From NCBI GenBank assembly GCA_947497245.1, contig CANMFO010000001.1:186001-250000 (forward strand): a DNA stretch of 64,000 nucleotides. Reading direction: 5' to 3'. A model generated the notes under the pieces. It had not been told where the DNA came from. It saw only the letters and a list, made by a program, of their open reading frames with translations, and did not search any database. Positions 1 through 8,545 of the stretch are shown here, piece by piece. How positions within the stretch are numbered: the first letter of the stretch is position 1; every line of letters begins with the position of its first letter. This stretch comes from an uncultured Flavobacteriaceae bacterium. Its GTDB lineage: Bacteria; Bacteroidota; Bacteroidia; Flavobacteriales; Flavobacteriaceae. The position numbers and the translations under genes are program-made.

Positions 1-192
1 GAAATCTCCGGTTTCATCGCTTATGCTCCCCTTCAGGAACACGGAGTCTTGGGCCGTTTTTAGTAGTACATTGGCATATGGCAGGGGAGTCCCGTCATCG
101 GCGAGTATCTTGCCACTGATATGATGTTGGGCGTTCAATGCGATTGTGGTTAAGGAAAATAGGACGATGATTTTGATTGATGAAGCTTTCAT
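1..192 (-). CDS. Outer-membrane receptor, N-terminal fragment (runs off the window)
   Basis: Only the first 64 codons are present; the gene continues past the left edge. The start is the ATG at 192-190. The sequence opens with a signal peptide (MKASSIKIIVLFSLTTIALNA) ending near AQ. Next comes the start of a carboxypeptidase-regulatory-like beta-sandwich, recognisable from the pattern ISGKILADDGTPLPYANV and the later ETGDF. In Bacteroidota this domain normally heads a TonB-dependent receptor or a related outer-membrane beta-barrel protein, so I infer a surface uptake receptor. A secreted protein with the same domain but no barrel cannot be excluded. Confidence 0.7.
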   Translation of the reverse strand, partial: MKASSIKIIVLFSLTTIALNAQHHISGKILADDGTPLPYANVLLKTAQDSVFLKGSISDETGDF

Positions 193-481
193 AGTTGCGT
201 TTATTTGACTGAAGCCCCAAAACTTCAAATAACGCTTTCGTCCTAAAAATGAAATCCTTGAACGACCTACTTATACTATTCAACGGCATTGTTTTCCCGG
301 GCTGCGCAACGCGGCGATAGCCAGCTGGACTTTGGGTCCCCAATCGAATAATGGAAACAAAAGACCGGGTTCCAATCCTGCAAAAGGAAAGGAATAAATC
401 CAAAAACCCTTAAAATTCGTGAAAAAGTGAATATAGGGCCATGCATGCCCGTGGTCTGTTATGGGTGATGTGGGGTGAAAG

Positions 482-1429
482 CTAGTCCAGCCCTTTCCAA
501 ACCTTTTCGATCAAGGCCTTCGTGGCCCGAATACCTTCAGGTTCGCCCATTGTTTCCCCTTCGAACTCGATACCGATATGGCCATCGAAATCGGAGTCCT
601 TGACCATTTGAAGCAATTTTTGGTAGTCCATAATGGTCTCATTGCCCGCTTCATCAAAGGCGTAGGATTTTGCACTTACCCCTTTGGCAAAGGGTAGGAA
701 GTCCGCCACACCTTGGTAACGGTCATAAACGGAATTGCATTTATTGTTCTGGGTGCTGCCCCATTCGGCATTGAGGCACCAGTTGCCAAAGTCGGGCAAA
801 GTGCCCAAAAAGGAACTGCCCACCGTTTTCAGGATACCGACCATAAATTTTCCATCGGAAGTGTGCAGACCGTGATTTTCGACCAGGACATTGATGTTCT
901 GGGCAGCCCCGTATTCGGCCAAACTTCCCAGTCCATCGATCAAAGCGGTATGGAGCTGTTGCCGGCTTCCCTTTCCAAAGGCGTTGACCCGGATGGAATG
1001 ACAACCCAAAATTTTAGCCGCATCGATCCATTTATAGTGGTTTTCCACGGCGATCTTACGTTCGGTATCGTCGGGATTCCCCAAATCGCCCTCATTGTCC
1101 ACCATGATCAACAAGCTCTTTACTCCCTGATCATCGGCACGCTGTTTCATTTGTGACCAAAACCCCTTATCGGTGGCCTGATCAACATAGAACTGGTTGA
1201 CATATTCCACGGCGTGGATCCCGTAGCTTTTTTTTGCGATGCTGGCAAAATCAACGGCCTTGATCTCGCGCTTTTCCAATGCTCTGTGCAAGGACCATTG
1301 GGCCAGTGATATTTTAGGTGCTGTCATGTTTGTTCTGCTTAAGGATGGGTAGGCCGGAAGGACATTGATGGTGGAGAGGGCCACCGAGCCAAGGGCACTT
1401 TTTTTTATAAAGGATCTTCTGGAGGTCAT
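482..1429 (-). CDS. Secreted sugar-phosphate isomerase/epimerase-like TIM-barrel protein
   Basis: A 315-residue protein of the xylose-isomerase-like TIM-barrel family (AP endonuclease 2 fold). The N-terminus carries a twin-arginine signal (SRRSFIKK, residues 3-10) followed by a hydrophobic stretch, so export as a folded, probably metal-loaded enzyme is likely. Candidate metal ligands are Glu184 (VENHG), Asp213 (LPDFGNW) and Glu288 or Glu290 (GIEFEG). The segment where many relatives have a histidine reads AKGVSAKSY, so that ligand may be absent or elsewhere. It starts 15 bases after the DUF6090 gene, which suggests co-transcription. The substrate is probably a sugar or keto-sugar and cannot be named. 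Confidence 0.8.
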   Translation of the reverse strand: MTSRRSFIKKSALGSVALSTINVLPAYPSLSRTNMTAPKISLAQWSLHRALEKREIKAVDFASIAKKSYGIHAVEYVNQFYVDQATDKGFWSQMKQRADDQGVKSLLIMVDNEGDLGNPDDTERKIAVENHYKWIDAAKILGCHSIRVNAFGKGSRQQLHTALIDGLGSLAEYGAAQNINVLVENHGLHTSDGKFMVGILKTVGSSFLGTLPDFGNWCLNAEWGSTQNNKCNSVYDRYQGVADFLPFAKGVSAKSYAFDEAGNETIMDYQKLLQMVKDSDFDGHIGIEFEGETMGEPEGIRATKALIEKVWKGLD

Positions 1430-1444
1430 AGTATGGCGTTTAGG

Positions 1445-2143
1445 TTACTCCCTTAAAAAGGAATTTATAATGGAATCTACTTTGATTTGCTGGGCCATGG
1501 TTTTTTTATATTGCTCCCCGACCTCTTTTTCAATATAGGTCGTCAGGGTGACTTTATTCTTGAACTCCAGCGATTTCAGGGTTTCATAGGAATGTACCTC
1601 CCGCGTCTTAAAATCGATGTTTTTCGCCAGGGTCTTGAACAAGCTTTCCAAGCGGTCGTCAAAGGCCTTCTCCGAGATATAGGCCAAATCTTTTTGGTAC
1701 GTGTGCAACTCTACCAATTCTTTGGTCAGCATTGTGTTTCCCTGGAGGTTTGAATTGATATAACTGAGGAGGTAATTTTCCGAGAAGGTATAGGAGGTAA
1801 CCTGTAACATCGTGTTCAAATGCCCGTCCAGTTCCATTCCTTTCTCCTCGATATTTCCTGCGGTGAGAAAATCCGAAAACTGCCTTATTTTTGGAACCAG
1901 GGAATCCCTGCCCTTGTCCCGGGTCAACTCCTGAATGTTCGATCTGTTCTCCTCCAGTAGTTGCGACAACATGAGTTTGTTCTGGTTTTCATTTTTTCTA
2001 TCCTCGTTCCAGTTGTTGATCTGCAGCGCAATAAGAATGCCAATGACCACAAGCACAATTTCGCCCACGGCATACAGCACGTATCGGCTGAACCTATTTT
2101 CGGTCAAAAGGCGTTGTCGTATTCTCCGAAAAAAGTGTAACAT
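1445..2143 (-). CDS. DUF6090 family membrane protein
   Basis: A 232-residue protein with the typical DUF6090 opening: a basic N-terminus (FFRRIRQRLL), one strong transmembrane helix at about residues 24-44 (VGEIVLVVIGILIALQI) and then NNWNEDRK, the family hallmark. The rest is hydrophilic, largely helical, and presumably periplasmic. The family is abundant in Flavobacteriia and has no established function. It lies first in a probable two-gene unit with the TIM-barrel gene and is divergent from the SDR gene at 2274. Confidence 0.8.
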   Translation of the reverse strand: MLHFFRRIRQRLLTENRFSRYVLYAVGEIVLVVIGILIALQINNWNEDRKNENQNKLMLSQLLEENRSNIQELTRDKGRDSLVPKIRQFSDFLTAGNIEEKGMELDGHLNTMLQVTSYTFSENYLLSYINSNLQGNTMLTKELVELHTYQKDLAYISEKAFDDRLESLFKTLAKNIDFKTREVHSYETLKSLEFKNKVTLTTYIEKEVGEQYKKTMAQQIKVDSIINSFLRE

Positions 2144-2273
2144 GTTTTTGGGGGTTGATGTTAAAAGTATAAAATTAAGTTGGTTTTTTTGCTCTCCGTG
2201 GAAATGGTTTTGAATTTAAGAATCCCCGCTTAATGTTTATCTTCAACCTGATTTTCAAAAAAATAGGAAAGGT

Positions 2274-3257
2274 ATGAAGGTTTTATTTATAGGAGGTACG
2301 GGAAACATTAGCACTCCATCGAGCCGGTTGGCAATAGCCAGGGGGATGGAGCTATACCATCTCAACCGGGGAAATACAAAAGTGGAAATTGCCGGAGTAA
2401 GGACCATTTTGGGCGACATCAACAAACCGGGCCAGTTGTCGGAGCTTTCGACCCACCAGTGGGATGTGGTGGTCAATTGGATCGCTTTTACCCGGGAAGA
2501 TATCGAGCGCGACATCGAGCTGTTCAAGGGTCGAACGAAGCAATATGTCTTTATCAGCTCGGCTTCCTGCTATCAGACGCCTTTAAGCTATCCCATCATT
2601 ACGGAATCGACCCCGCTATGCAATAATTTATGGGACTATTCCAAGGACAAGATCCAATGCGAGGATCGACTGATGCGGGCCTATAGGGACGAAGGTTTCC
2701 CCATTACCATAGTCAGGCCGTCACTGACCTACGATACCGTTATCCCCATTGCCATAGGTGGTTTTAAGGAGTACACCACCGCCGACCGGATCTTGAGGGG
2801 AAAGGAAATCATCGTCCATGGCGACGGCACCTCCCTGTGGACCGTTACCCATTCCGATGATTTTGCCAAGGGATTTGTTGGCTTGTTGGGACTGACACAG
2901 GCCCTGGGTCACGCCTTCCATATTACCTCCGATGAAATCCTGAGTTGGAACATGATCTATAAGATCCTGGCCGATAGCCTGGGCAAGGAAGCGAAGGTGG
3001 TGCACATCGCTTCCGATTTTATCTGTAAGGTAGAACCTTCTTTTACAGGGACCTTGCTTGCCGACAAGGGGGAGAGCGTTATTTTCGACAACACCAAAAT
3101 AAAGACCTTTGTCCCTGGGTTTGAGGCAACCATTCCCTTTGCCCAGGGAATCAAACGTACGCTGCAATGGTTGGACGAAAACCCGGACCGCAAATTCATC
3201 AATCCCGATAAGAACGCAAAAATAGAACGTGTCCTAAAGGCATACGCCGCGCGATAA
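2274..3257 (+). CDS. NAD-dependent epimerase/dehydratase (extended SDR family)
   Basis: A 327-residue Rossmann-fold oxidoreductase. The dinucleotide-binding glycine motif is at residues 7-13 (GGTGNIS), the strand leading to the catalytic region reads VFISSAS, and a YxxxK pair is visible at Tyr122/Lys126 (YSKDK). There is no signal peptide, so it acts in the cytoplasm. The layout, with a nucleotide-sugar-epimerase-like N-terminus and a divergent C-terminal half, resembles the CSP41-like atypical SDRs common in Bacteroidota. The exact substrate is unknown. An AGGAAAGG tract just ahead of the ATG is a plausible ribosome-binding site. It is convergent with the DUF4249 gene. Confidence 0.85.
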   Translation: MKVLFIGGTGNISTPSSRLAIARGMELYHLNRGNTKVEIAGVRTILGDINKPGQLSELSTHQWDVVVNWIAFTREDIERDIELFKGRTKQYVFISSASCYQTPLSYPIITESTPLCNNLWDYSKDKIQCEDRLMRAYRDEGFPITIVRPSLTYDTVIPIAIGGFKEYTTADRILRGKEIIVHGDGTSLWTVTHSDDFAKGFVGLLGLTQALGHAFHITSDEILSWNMIYKILADSLGKEAKVVHIASDFICKVEPSFTGTLLADKGESVIFDNTKIKTFVPGFEATIPFAQGIKRTLQWLDENPDRKFINPDKNAKIERVLKAYAAR

Positions 3258-3304
3258 ACCGGTATACGGACTTTTCCCGGGCCGTTGAACTATCGGCCCT
3301 CAGC

Positions 3305-4150
3305 TTACTCAAAGGTATAACTCGTCTTGATTACTTGTGTCAACCTGAAATACCCATTGGCATAGTTCTCCGGATTGGTAAGGTTGATGCAATTGCCCTT
3401 CAATGCGACCGGTGTGGTCTCAAAAAGACCGCCTCCCTCCAATTGATCGATTAGGATCGCCATATAATTGGAATAGGCCTCCGAAATACCATAAAACTCG
3501 ATATTGATCGTATCTCCCGGAACAAACGCCTCTATTTCGTCGGTACCGTCGTCCTCTTCTTTTTCGAAATACCATTCAATTTCATTGCCATTGACGAACT
3601 CGTCGTCGCCGTATTCAAATTCAGGTAGCAGGTCATCCGGTTCCTGGAATTTGAACAAGTAATAATTCTCCTCGTCCTCGGGGTCGTCAAAGATGATGTT
3701 CACCTCCAGTTCCTCATCACTAAAGCCATCCTCCAAAGACTGGTTTATCTCTTTGATATCGGTAACGGGGGTCAATTGCTCTGTCGCGGTGTAGGTTTCT
3801 CCGTTGTAGCGTACCTCCAGGGTATAGGATTGGCCAACAACGGGAGCAAAATCGGAAGTGGTATAGGTCCCGTCGTTCTGATCTGCAAAAACAACCTCAC
3901 GGCCACTGGTGTCATTGGTTACCCTGACCGAAGCTCCACTGACCGCGGTGTTGCCGTTGGTATCGAAATAGGGGGTGGAAGTACCCAGTTTTATCGTCTG
4001 TTCATTGCCGGCTGTTCCTTTTTCCCAATCCAGGGAAGCTTCTATGGTGAGTCGGGTGGGTGCCGTCTGCACATCTACATCGATGACATCTTCACAAGAG
4101 GCCAGGATTACGGCTAGCAACGGTAGAATGCATTTTGAAAAATTCTTCAT
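3305..4150 (-). CDS. DUF4249 lipoprotein, partner of the TonB receptor
   Basis: A 281-residue lipoprotein: signal peptide with lipobox ILASC (Cys19), then beta-rich sequence with the DUF4249 opening (DVIDVDVQTAPTRLTIEAS). A strongly acidic stretch at about residues 165-215 carries many Asp and Glu residues. In Flavobacteriia DUF4249 genes regularly sit directly after a TonB-dependent receptor, as here: this ATG lies 4 bases after the receptor stop. By analogy with SusD-like partners it may be a surface lipoprotein helping the receptor capture a ligand, but this has not been shown for the family. Confidence 0.85.
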   Translation of the reverse strand: MKNFSKCILPLLAVILASCEDVIDVDVQTAPTRLTIEASLDWEKGTAGNEQTIKLGTSTPYFDTNGNTAVSGASVRVTNDTSGREVVFADQNDGTYTTSDFAPVVGQSYTLEVRYNGETYTATEQLTPVTDIKEINQSLEDGFSDEELEVNIIFDDPEDEENYYLFKFQEPDDLLPEFEYGDDEFVNGNEIEWYFEKEEDDGTDEIEAFVPGDTINIEFYGISEAYSNYMAILIDQLEGGGLFETTPVALKGNCINLTNPENYANGYFRLTQVIKTSYTFE

Positions 4151-4154
4151 CTTC

Positions 4155-6566
4155 TTAAAATTTAAAATTATAGGTTGCAGAGGGTACTATTCCGAAAATG
4201 GCCGTTCTGGTCGCCTCGTTGGCACCGGTTTCCACGTTCTGGCCAAAAGAGATGGAGGCCGCATTTTTTTGGTTGTACACGTTATAGATGCCAAAGACCC
4301 ATTCCCCCTTCCACCTTTTGTTCGGTTTCCGGTTGGGTTTATAGGTGGCGGAAATATCAAGGCGGTGATATGCGGGCAACCGATCCGAATTTCTGTCAGA
4401 ATAGCTGGCGATGGAAAGCCCTTCGTATTCGTACTGCCCATTGGGGTAGGTCACGGGTCTTCCCGTTTGGAAGACAAGATTTGTCCCGAAACTCCATTTC
4501 TCGTTCAATTGATAGGCACCGGTAAGTGAAAAATCATGGGTTCTATCATAAGGGGTACTGTACCAGTCCCCATTGTTGATTCCAAGGCCACCAGCCTTTC
4601 CGCCCGGGGTCCTTTGCTCCGATTTGGACAGGGTATAGGACAACCATCCCGTTAGCTTGCCTTCATTTTTACGGGCCAAAAGCTCCAGCCCGTAGGCCCT
4701 GGATTCCCCGATTAGGATTTCCGTTTCAATGGTATTGGTCCCGATGAGGTCCGACCCATCGATATAGTCGATGCGATTGTCCACCGTTTTGTAGTAGACC
4801 TCTGCCTCCAAAGAATACTTCTTGTCGGCAAAATCCCTAAAATACCCCAATGCATATTGGTCCGAGAGCAAGGGTTCAATGAACTGTCCACTCGGGGTCC
4901 ATACATCGAGGGGGGTCACCGAAGTCGTGTTCGACAGCAAATGGATGTATTGGGCTGCACGGGAGTAGCCGGCCTTTACGGAAGAGGACTCATTGAGCTG
5001 GTAAGCCAGCGATACCCGCGGCTCAAAGTTGCCAAAACGCTTGATGGTCTTTCCTTTTTCGAAATTTGTCTCGCCAATGGCCGTGCCCCTTTGGTAGATG
5101 CCCAGCGTACTATTGTAGACCACGGGCTGATTGTTTTCATAGTCCGTCATGGCCTGTCCGCCCAAGCGGCTGAAAGCACTGTACCGCAGACCGTATTGTG
5201 CGGTAAGTTTATCCGTTAGTTTATGTTCGGCGTTGAGGTAGAGCCCACTTTCAAGCGCTTTTTTTCTATCGAGTGACCGAGGGTTCACCGAGGAGGTTTC
5301 GGCGGTCGGCCTTATTTGTCCGGGATCAAAATCGTAGTAAATGGCGCTCGCACCAAAATCGAGCTTGAACGCATCACTTGCATAATATTTGAGGTCGTAC
5401 TTCACATTGTAGTTGTTGATGGAGGAAACCCACTCAAACTGTTGTTGGGCAAATCCCAGATCGTAGTCGTATTTGCTGAGGATCAACGAAACGTTCGAGA
5501 ACAATCGGTCGTTGAAAATATGGTTCCAACGCAGGTTCCCGGACATGTTTCCGTACGAACTGTCAAAACTATTGCCAAAGTCGAAGGCATCCCTTCCAAA
5601 ATAGCCTGATAGAAAGAACTTGTTGTTTTCGTTGAGATTGTAGTTGGTCTTTAGGTTGAGATCGTAAAAGTTGACACTGTTCTTGTTGTTGGCGGCCTTT
5701 AGAAAAAGGTGGATATACGAACCCCTTCCGGCAACCAGAAAAGATCCCTTATCCTTTAATATAGGTCCTTCGGCGGCAATTCTACTGGAAATCAGCCCAA
5801 TGCCTCCGGTGAGGGAAAAATCTTTGTTGTTCCCATCTTTTTGACGGACATCGAGGACCGAGGAGACCCTTCCCCCAAAGCGCGCCGGAATTCCACCCTT
5901 GTATAACTTGATATCCTTGATGGCATCGGCATTGAACACCGAGAAGAAGCCCAATAAGTGGGAAGTGTTGTAAATAATGGCCTCGTCCAACAACACCAGA
6001 TTTTGATCTACCGCTCCGCCCCGTACATTGAATCCGCTGGAGCCCTCGCCGTTTTTGGTGACCCCGGGCAGCATCTGGAGCGATTTTATAATGTCGACCT
6101 CCCCCAAAACGACGGGCATTTGCTTCACCGTTTTGATGTTCAGTTTGGAGACGCTCATTTCCGGTTTTCGGAGATTTACCCGTTCGGTTTCCTCTCCTGT
6201 AACGACCACTTCTTCCAAGCGGGTGGAGAATTCCTCAATTTCGAAATCGATCTTTTGATTCGTATCGAGCACAACCTCCTTACTGATTTCCAAATACCCC
6301 ATATAGGAAACGATCAGGGTATAGGTTCCCTTGGGTGCAGAAATGGAATAGAAGCCATACTCGTTTGTGATCACGCCTACCGTGGTCCCTTTTAAAAATA
6401 CCGAGGCCCCAAAAAGGGTTTCCCCGTTGCTTTGGTCCTTGACCGTACCGCTCAGGGTATAATTTCCCTGTGCCTTGGCCAAACCCACGGCAAAGAACAG
6501 GAACCCGCACAGTAGAAAAATGTACGCTTTGATGTTTTGATTTTTAGATATTGATGTTTGATGCAT
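4155..6566 (-). CDS. TonB-dependent outer-membrane receptor
   Basis: An 803-residue receptor. In order: signal peptide (residues 1-33), carboxypeptidase-regulatory-like domain (about 35-115, with SGTVKDQSNGETLFGASV), plug domain (about 140-250, with the NVRGG and LYKGGIPARFGG elements), and a 22-strand-type beta-barrel to a C-terminus ending in phenylalanine (YNFKF), as barrel-assembly substrates do. A TonB-box-like stretch (LEEVVVTGEE) lies between the first two domains. It imports an unidentified substrate using TonB-ExbBD energy. It forms a unit with the DUF4249 gene 4 bases downstream; no sigma/anti-sigma pair or glycan enzymes lie next to it, so the ligand cannot be inferred. Confidence 0.93.
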   Translation of the reverse strand: MHQTSISKNQNIKAYIFLLCGFLFFAVGLAKAQGNYTLSGTVKDQSNGETLFGASVFLKGTTVGVITNEYGFYSISAPKGTYTLIVSYMGYLEISKEVVLDTNQKIDFEIEEFSTRLEEVVVTGEETERVNLRKPEMSVSKLNIKTVKQMPVVLGEVDIIKSLQMLPGVTKNGEGSSGFNVRGGAVDQNLVLLDEAIIYNTSHLLGFFSVFNADAIKDIKLYKGGIPARFGGRVSSVLDVRQKDGNNKDFSLTGGIGLISSRIAAEGPILKDKGSFLVAGRGSYIHLFLKAANNKNSVNFYDLNLKTNYNLNENNKFFLSGYFGRDAFDFGNSFDSSYGNMSGNLRWNHIFNDRLFSNVSLILSKYDYDLGFAQQQFEWVSSINNYNVKYDLKYYASDAFKLDFGASAIYYDFDPGQIRPTAETSSVNPRSLDRKKALESGLYLNAEHKLTDKLTAQYGLRYSAFSRLGGQAMTDYENNQPVVYNSTLGIYQRGTAIGETNFEKGKTIKRFGNFEPRVSLAYQLNESSSVKAGYSRAAQYIHLLSNTTSVTPLDVWTPSGQFIEPLLSDQYALGYFRDFADKKYSLEAEVYYKTVDNRIDYIDGSDLIGTNTIETEILIGESRAYGLELLARKNEGKLTGWLSYTLSKSEQRTPGGKAGGLGINNGDWYSTPYDRTHDFSLTGAYQLNEKWSFGTNLVFQTGRPVTYPNGQYEYEGLSIASYSDRNSDRLPAYHRLDISATYKPNRKPNKRWKGEWVFGIYNVYNQKNAASISFGQNVETGANEATRTAIFGIVPSATYNFKF

Positions 6567-6763
6567 ATTGAATTGATTTTTGAATCTTGAACGCTCCTGG
6601 CCATATTTTTGCCCAGGGTGGACGTTCTATTGACAGTTCAAAAATGGAAAGGTTGCATCTGGGGAACCATAAAAAAGAACACCTTCCGTAAGCCATTGAT
6701 TTAGAGTGGCCTTCAGCGGGAATTATTTTTTAAATTTTAAAAGGGCGGGTACAGATCTTGATT

Positions 6764-7606
6764 TCAGTCTGTGCTAAGGAATACCGGCAAATGATCTGAA
6801 ACGTGCTTGCCGTTGTCGAGGCGCTCATCGATGTGCACGTAGCTTCCAACGGAAAGACCTTGGACAAAAATATAGTCGATGCGCCTTTCCATCGGATCGG
6901 TGGTATCAAAGCCATTGAAGGTGCCCCTGGGCCCCTGTAACGGGGTTTTGGAAACGGATAGCCCATCGTCCATGCTTTTTCTTATGGATTGAATGGGTTT
7001 TTTTTCCGGTGTCAGGTTAAGGTCGCCCATCAATACCACCGGAAATTTTTCGCTATTGATCTGTTTGATTTTTTTTAGGATGAGTTTGGCGGATTTTTTC
7101 CGGGCCTTGACCCCAATATGATCGAAGTGTGTATTGAAAACCCATAGTTTTTGCCCGGACTTGAGATCCTCGAAAAGGCCATAAGTACAAATACGTTCCA
7201 GAGCGGCATCCCATCCCACGGAAACAACGGAGGGCGTTTTGGAAAGCCAAAATGTGCCCGATTCCATGGCTTTGTACCTGGTATGGTCGTAGTGGATGGA
7301 ACTGTATTCCCCTTTCTGCTTACCATCATCACGTCCGACACCGATATAGGAATAGTGGGTCAAACTGCTGTCCAAGTAAGCTACTTGATGGTGCAGTGCT
7401 TCCTGGGTCCCGAAAATATGGGGACGATACTGGCGTATCAGCTTGACCATAGGTGCCTTTCGGTCGTTCCAATTGTTCACGGTATCCCGGGTATTGTCAT
7501 ACTTAATGTTGTAGGTCATCAATGTGATGTCCTGACCCCGCAAACCGAGGGCGGTAAACAACATGACTGCGATAATACCTGCCCGTTTTTTAAAATTCGA
7601 CCTCAT
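6764..7606 (-). CDS. Secreted endonuclease/exonuclease/phosphatase family enzyme
   Basis: A 280-residue protein with an N-terminal signal sequence (residues 1-25) and all the core motifs of the Mg2+-dependent EEP fold: MTYNIKYDN (Asn33), GTQEA (Glu69), VLMGDLN in the middle, and the terminal SDHLP. These residues place and activate the metal that cleaves a phosphodiester. Exported members in Bacteroidota may act on nucleic acids, phosphoinositide-like or sphingolipid-type phosphodiesters; the sequence does not say which. It begins 17 bases after the DUF3179 gene, so the two are probably co-transcribed. Confidence 0.88.
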   Translation of the reverse strand: MRSNFKKRAGIIAVMLFTALGLRGQDITLMTYNIKYDNTRDTVNNWNDRKAPMVKLIRQYRPHIFGTQEALHHQVAYLDSSLTHYSYIGVGRDDGKQKGEYSSIHYDHTRYKAMESGTFWLSKTPSVVSVGWDAALERICTYGLFEDLKSGQKLWVFNTHFDHIGVKARKKSAKLILKKIKQINSEKFPVVLMGDLNLTPEKKPIQSIRKSMDDGLSVSKTPLQGPRGTFNGFDTTDPMERRIDYIFVQGLSVGSYVHIDERLDNGKHVSDHLPVFLSTD

Positions 7607-7623
7607 AGGATTGGATGTAGTTT

Positions 7624-8376
7624 CTAATTTGAATATTTTTTTACGATCTCCGATACTTCACGATATCTTTTCCAGGTCTTGGGTCTTTCAAAATCCTGCC
7701 CGGACAGCAGTACGTCCGCCTTTGGATACTTTTGTTTTACCATGGCCCAGGTAGTATCCTCCCAATGGACCGCCTCGAGCTTTTGAAGCCGGACCCCCTT
7801 TAAAGTCCCGGAAACGGCCTTATCTATCAGGGGCCACCAAAGACTTTCCGTTTCCCTGTCCCAAAGTATAAATCCGTCCAGACCGCCCCAGACCTTGGGG
7901 TCGTAGTACGTATAGCCGCTCACGGCAAAAGTGAATACCTTATCCCCGTAGGTGCGTTTATAAATGGCTCCAAGGTCCGCTAGAATACAATAGGCGGCAA
8001 AGATGGGTTCACCGTCCAATAGATCGTTGACGACTTCATGACGAGTAAGGTCCCTGACCGAATAGGCGCGTACCACACGGCCCTTGTATGCGACCAAAAA
8101 GCGTTGGTCATCGGCCCATTTGGGATCGGCCTGGGCGACCGTTTCAAATTGAGGGTCCAAAAGCGCTGGGAAACGTTCCCTGCCCAAGCCATAGTGGAAC
8201 TGTTCTTCCCTAAGTTCCAGGTTATCAATGACAAAGTGTTCCCCTTCCCTTTCTCCACCATACAGCATTTTGGAACCCTTGATCTCGAAAAATTTCCCAT
8301 TCTCTTTCGAAATTGGCCTTTGTGCATGGCCAAAGCATGCAAAGCAAACCCATAAAAGGCAAAGTGCCGTTTTCAT
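7624..8376 (-). CDS. DUF3179 domain-containing secreted protein
   Basis: I chose the ATG at 8376 (MKTALCLLWV) because it begins a normal signal peptide; a longer reading frame reaches 8424 but adds a non-signal-like extension. The 250-residue product matches the DUF3179 pattern: a segment like VRAYSVRDLTRHEVVND, then FAAYCILAD, FAVSGYTY, and DRETESLWW near the middle. In the family's usual YCPLC block the second cysteine is missing here (YCILAD). Function of the family is unknown; the pattern of conserved Cys, His and acidic residues has led to suggestions of metal binding. It is followed at once by the EEP enzyme. Confidence 0.75.
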   Translation of the reverse strand: MKTALCLLWVCFACFGHAQRPISKENGKFFEIKGSKMLYGGEREGEHFVIDNLELREEQFHYGLGRERFPALLDPQFETVAQADPKWADDQRFLVAYKGRVVRAYSVRDLTRHEVVNDLLDGEPIFAAYCILADLGAIYKRTYGDKVFTFAVSGYTYYDPKVWGGLDGFILWDRETESLWWPLIDKAVSGTLKGVRLQKLEAVHWEDTTWAMVKQKYPKADVLLSGQDFERPKTWKRYREVSEIVKKYSN

Positions 8377-8545
8377 TGTTTGTGGCTTTTTGGAGTTTGT
8401 GCCAACAGTTCCTTTAGCCAGCAAGGTATGAACAAATTGTATGATTTGGAAATGGGTCTTCCATTGGAAATTGAAAGATTTCCTTTTTTGTTTCGCGTCT
8501 GGCGGTGGTCACCTCATACCAGGGTTCATGAGGGGAATCAAGAAA

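Noticed and set aside
95-403. 102-codon minus-strand frame
   Set aside because: It overlaps the clear receptor start at 192 in another frame and has unusual composition for the genome.
3279-3299. GGGCCG/CGGCCC hairpin as terminator between convergent genes
   Set aside because: Stem is only 6 bp with a 9-base loop and no T run on either side.
8512-8533. CCTCAT/ATGAGG hairpin as terminator of the helicase gene
   Set aside because: Long loop, short stem and no U-rich tail.
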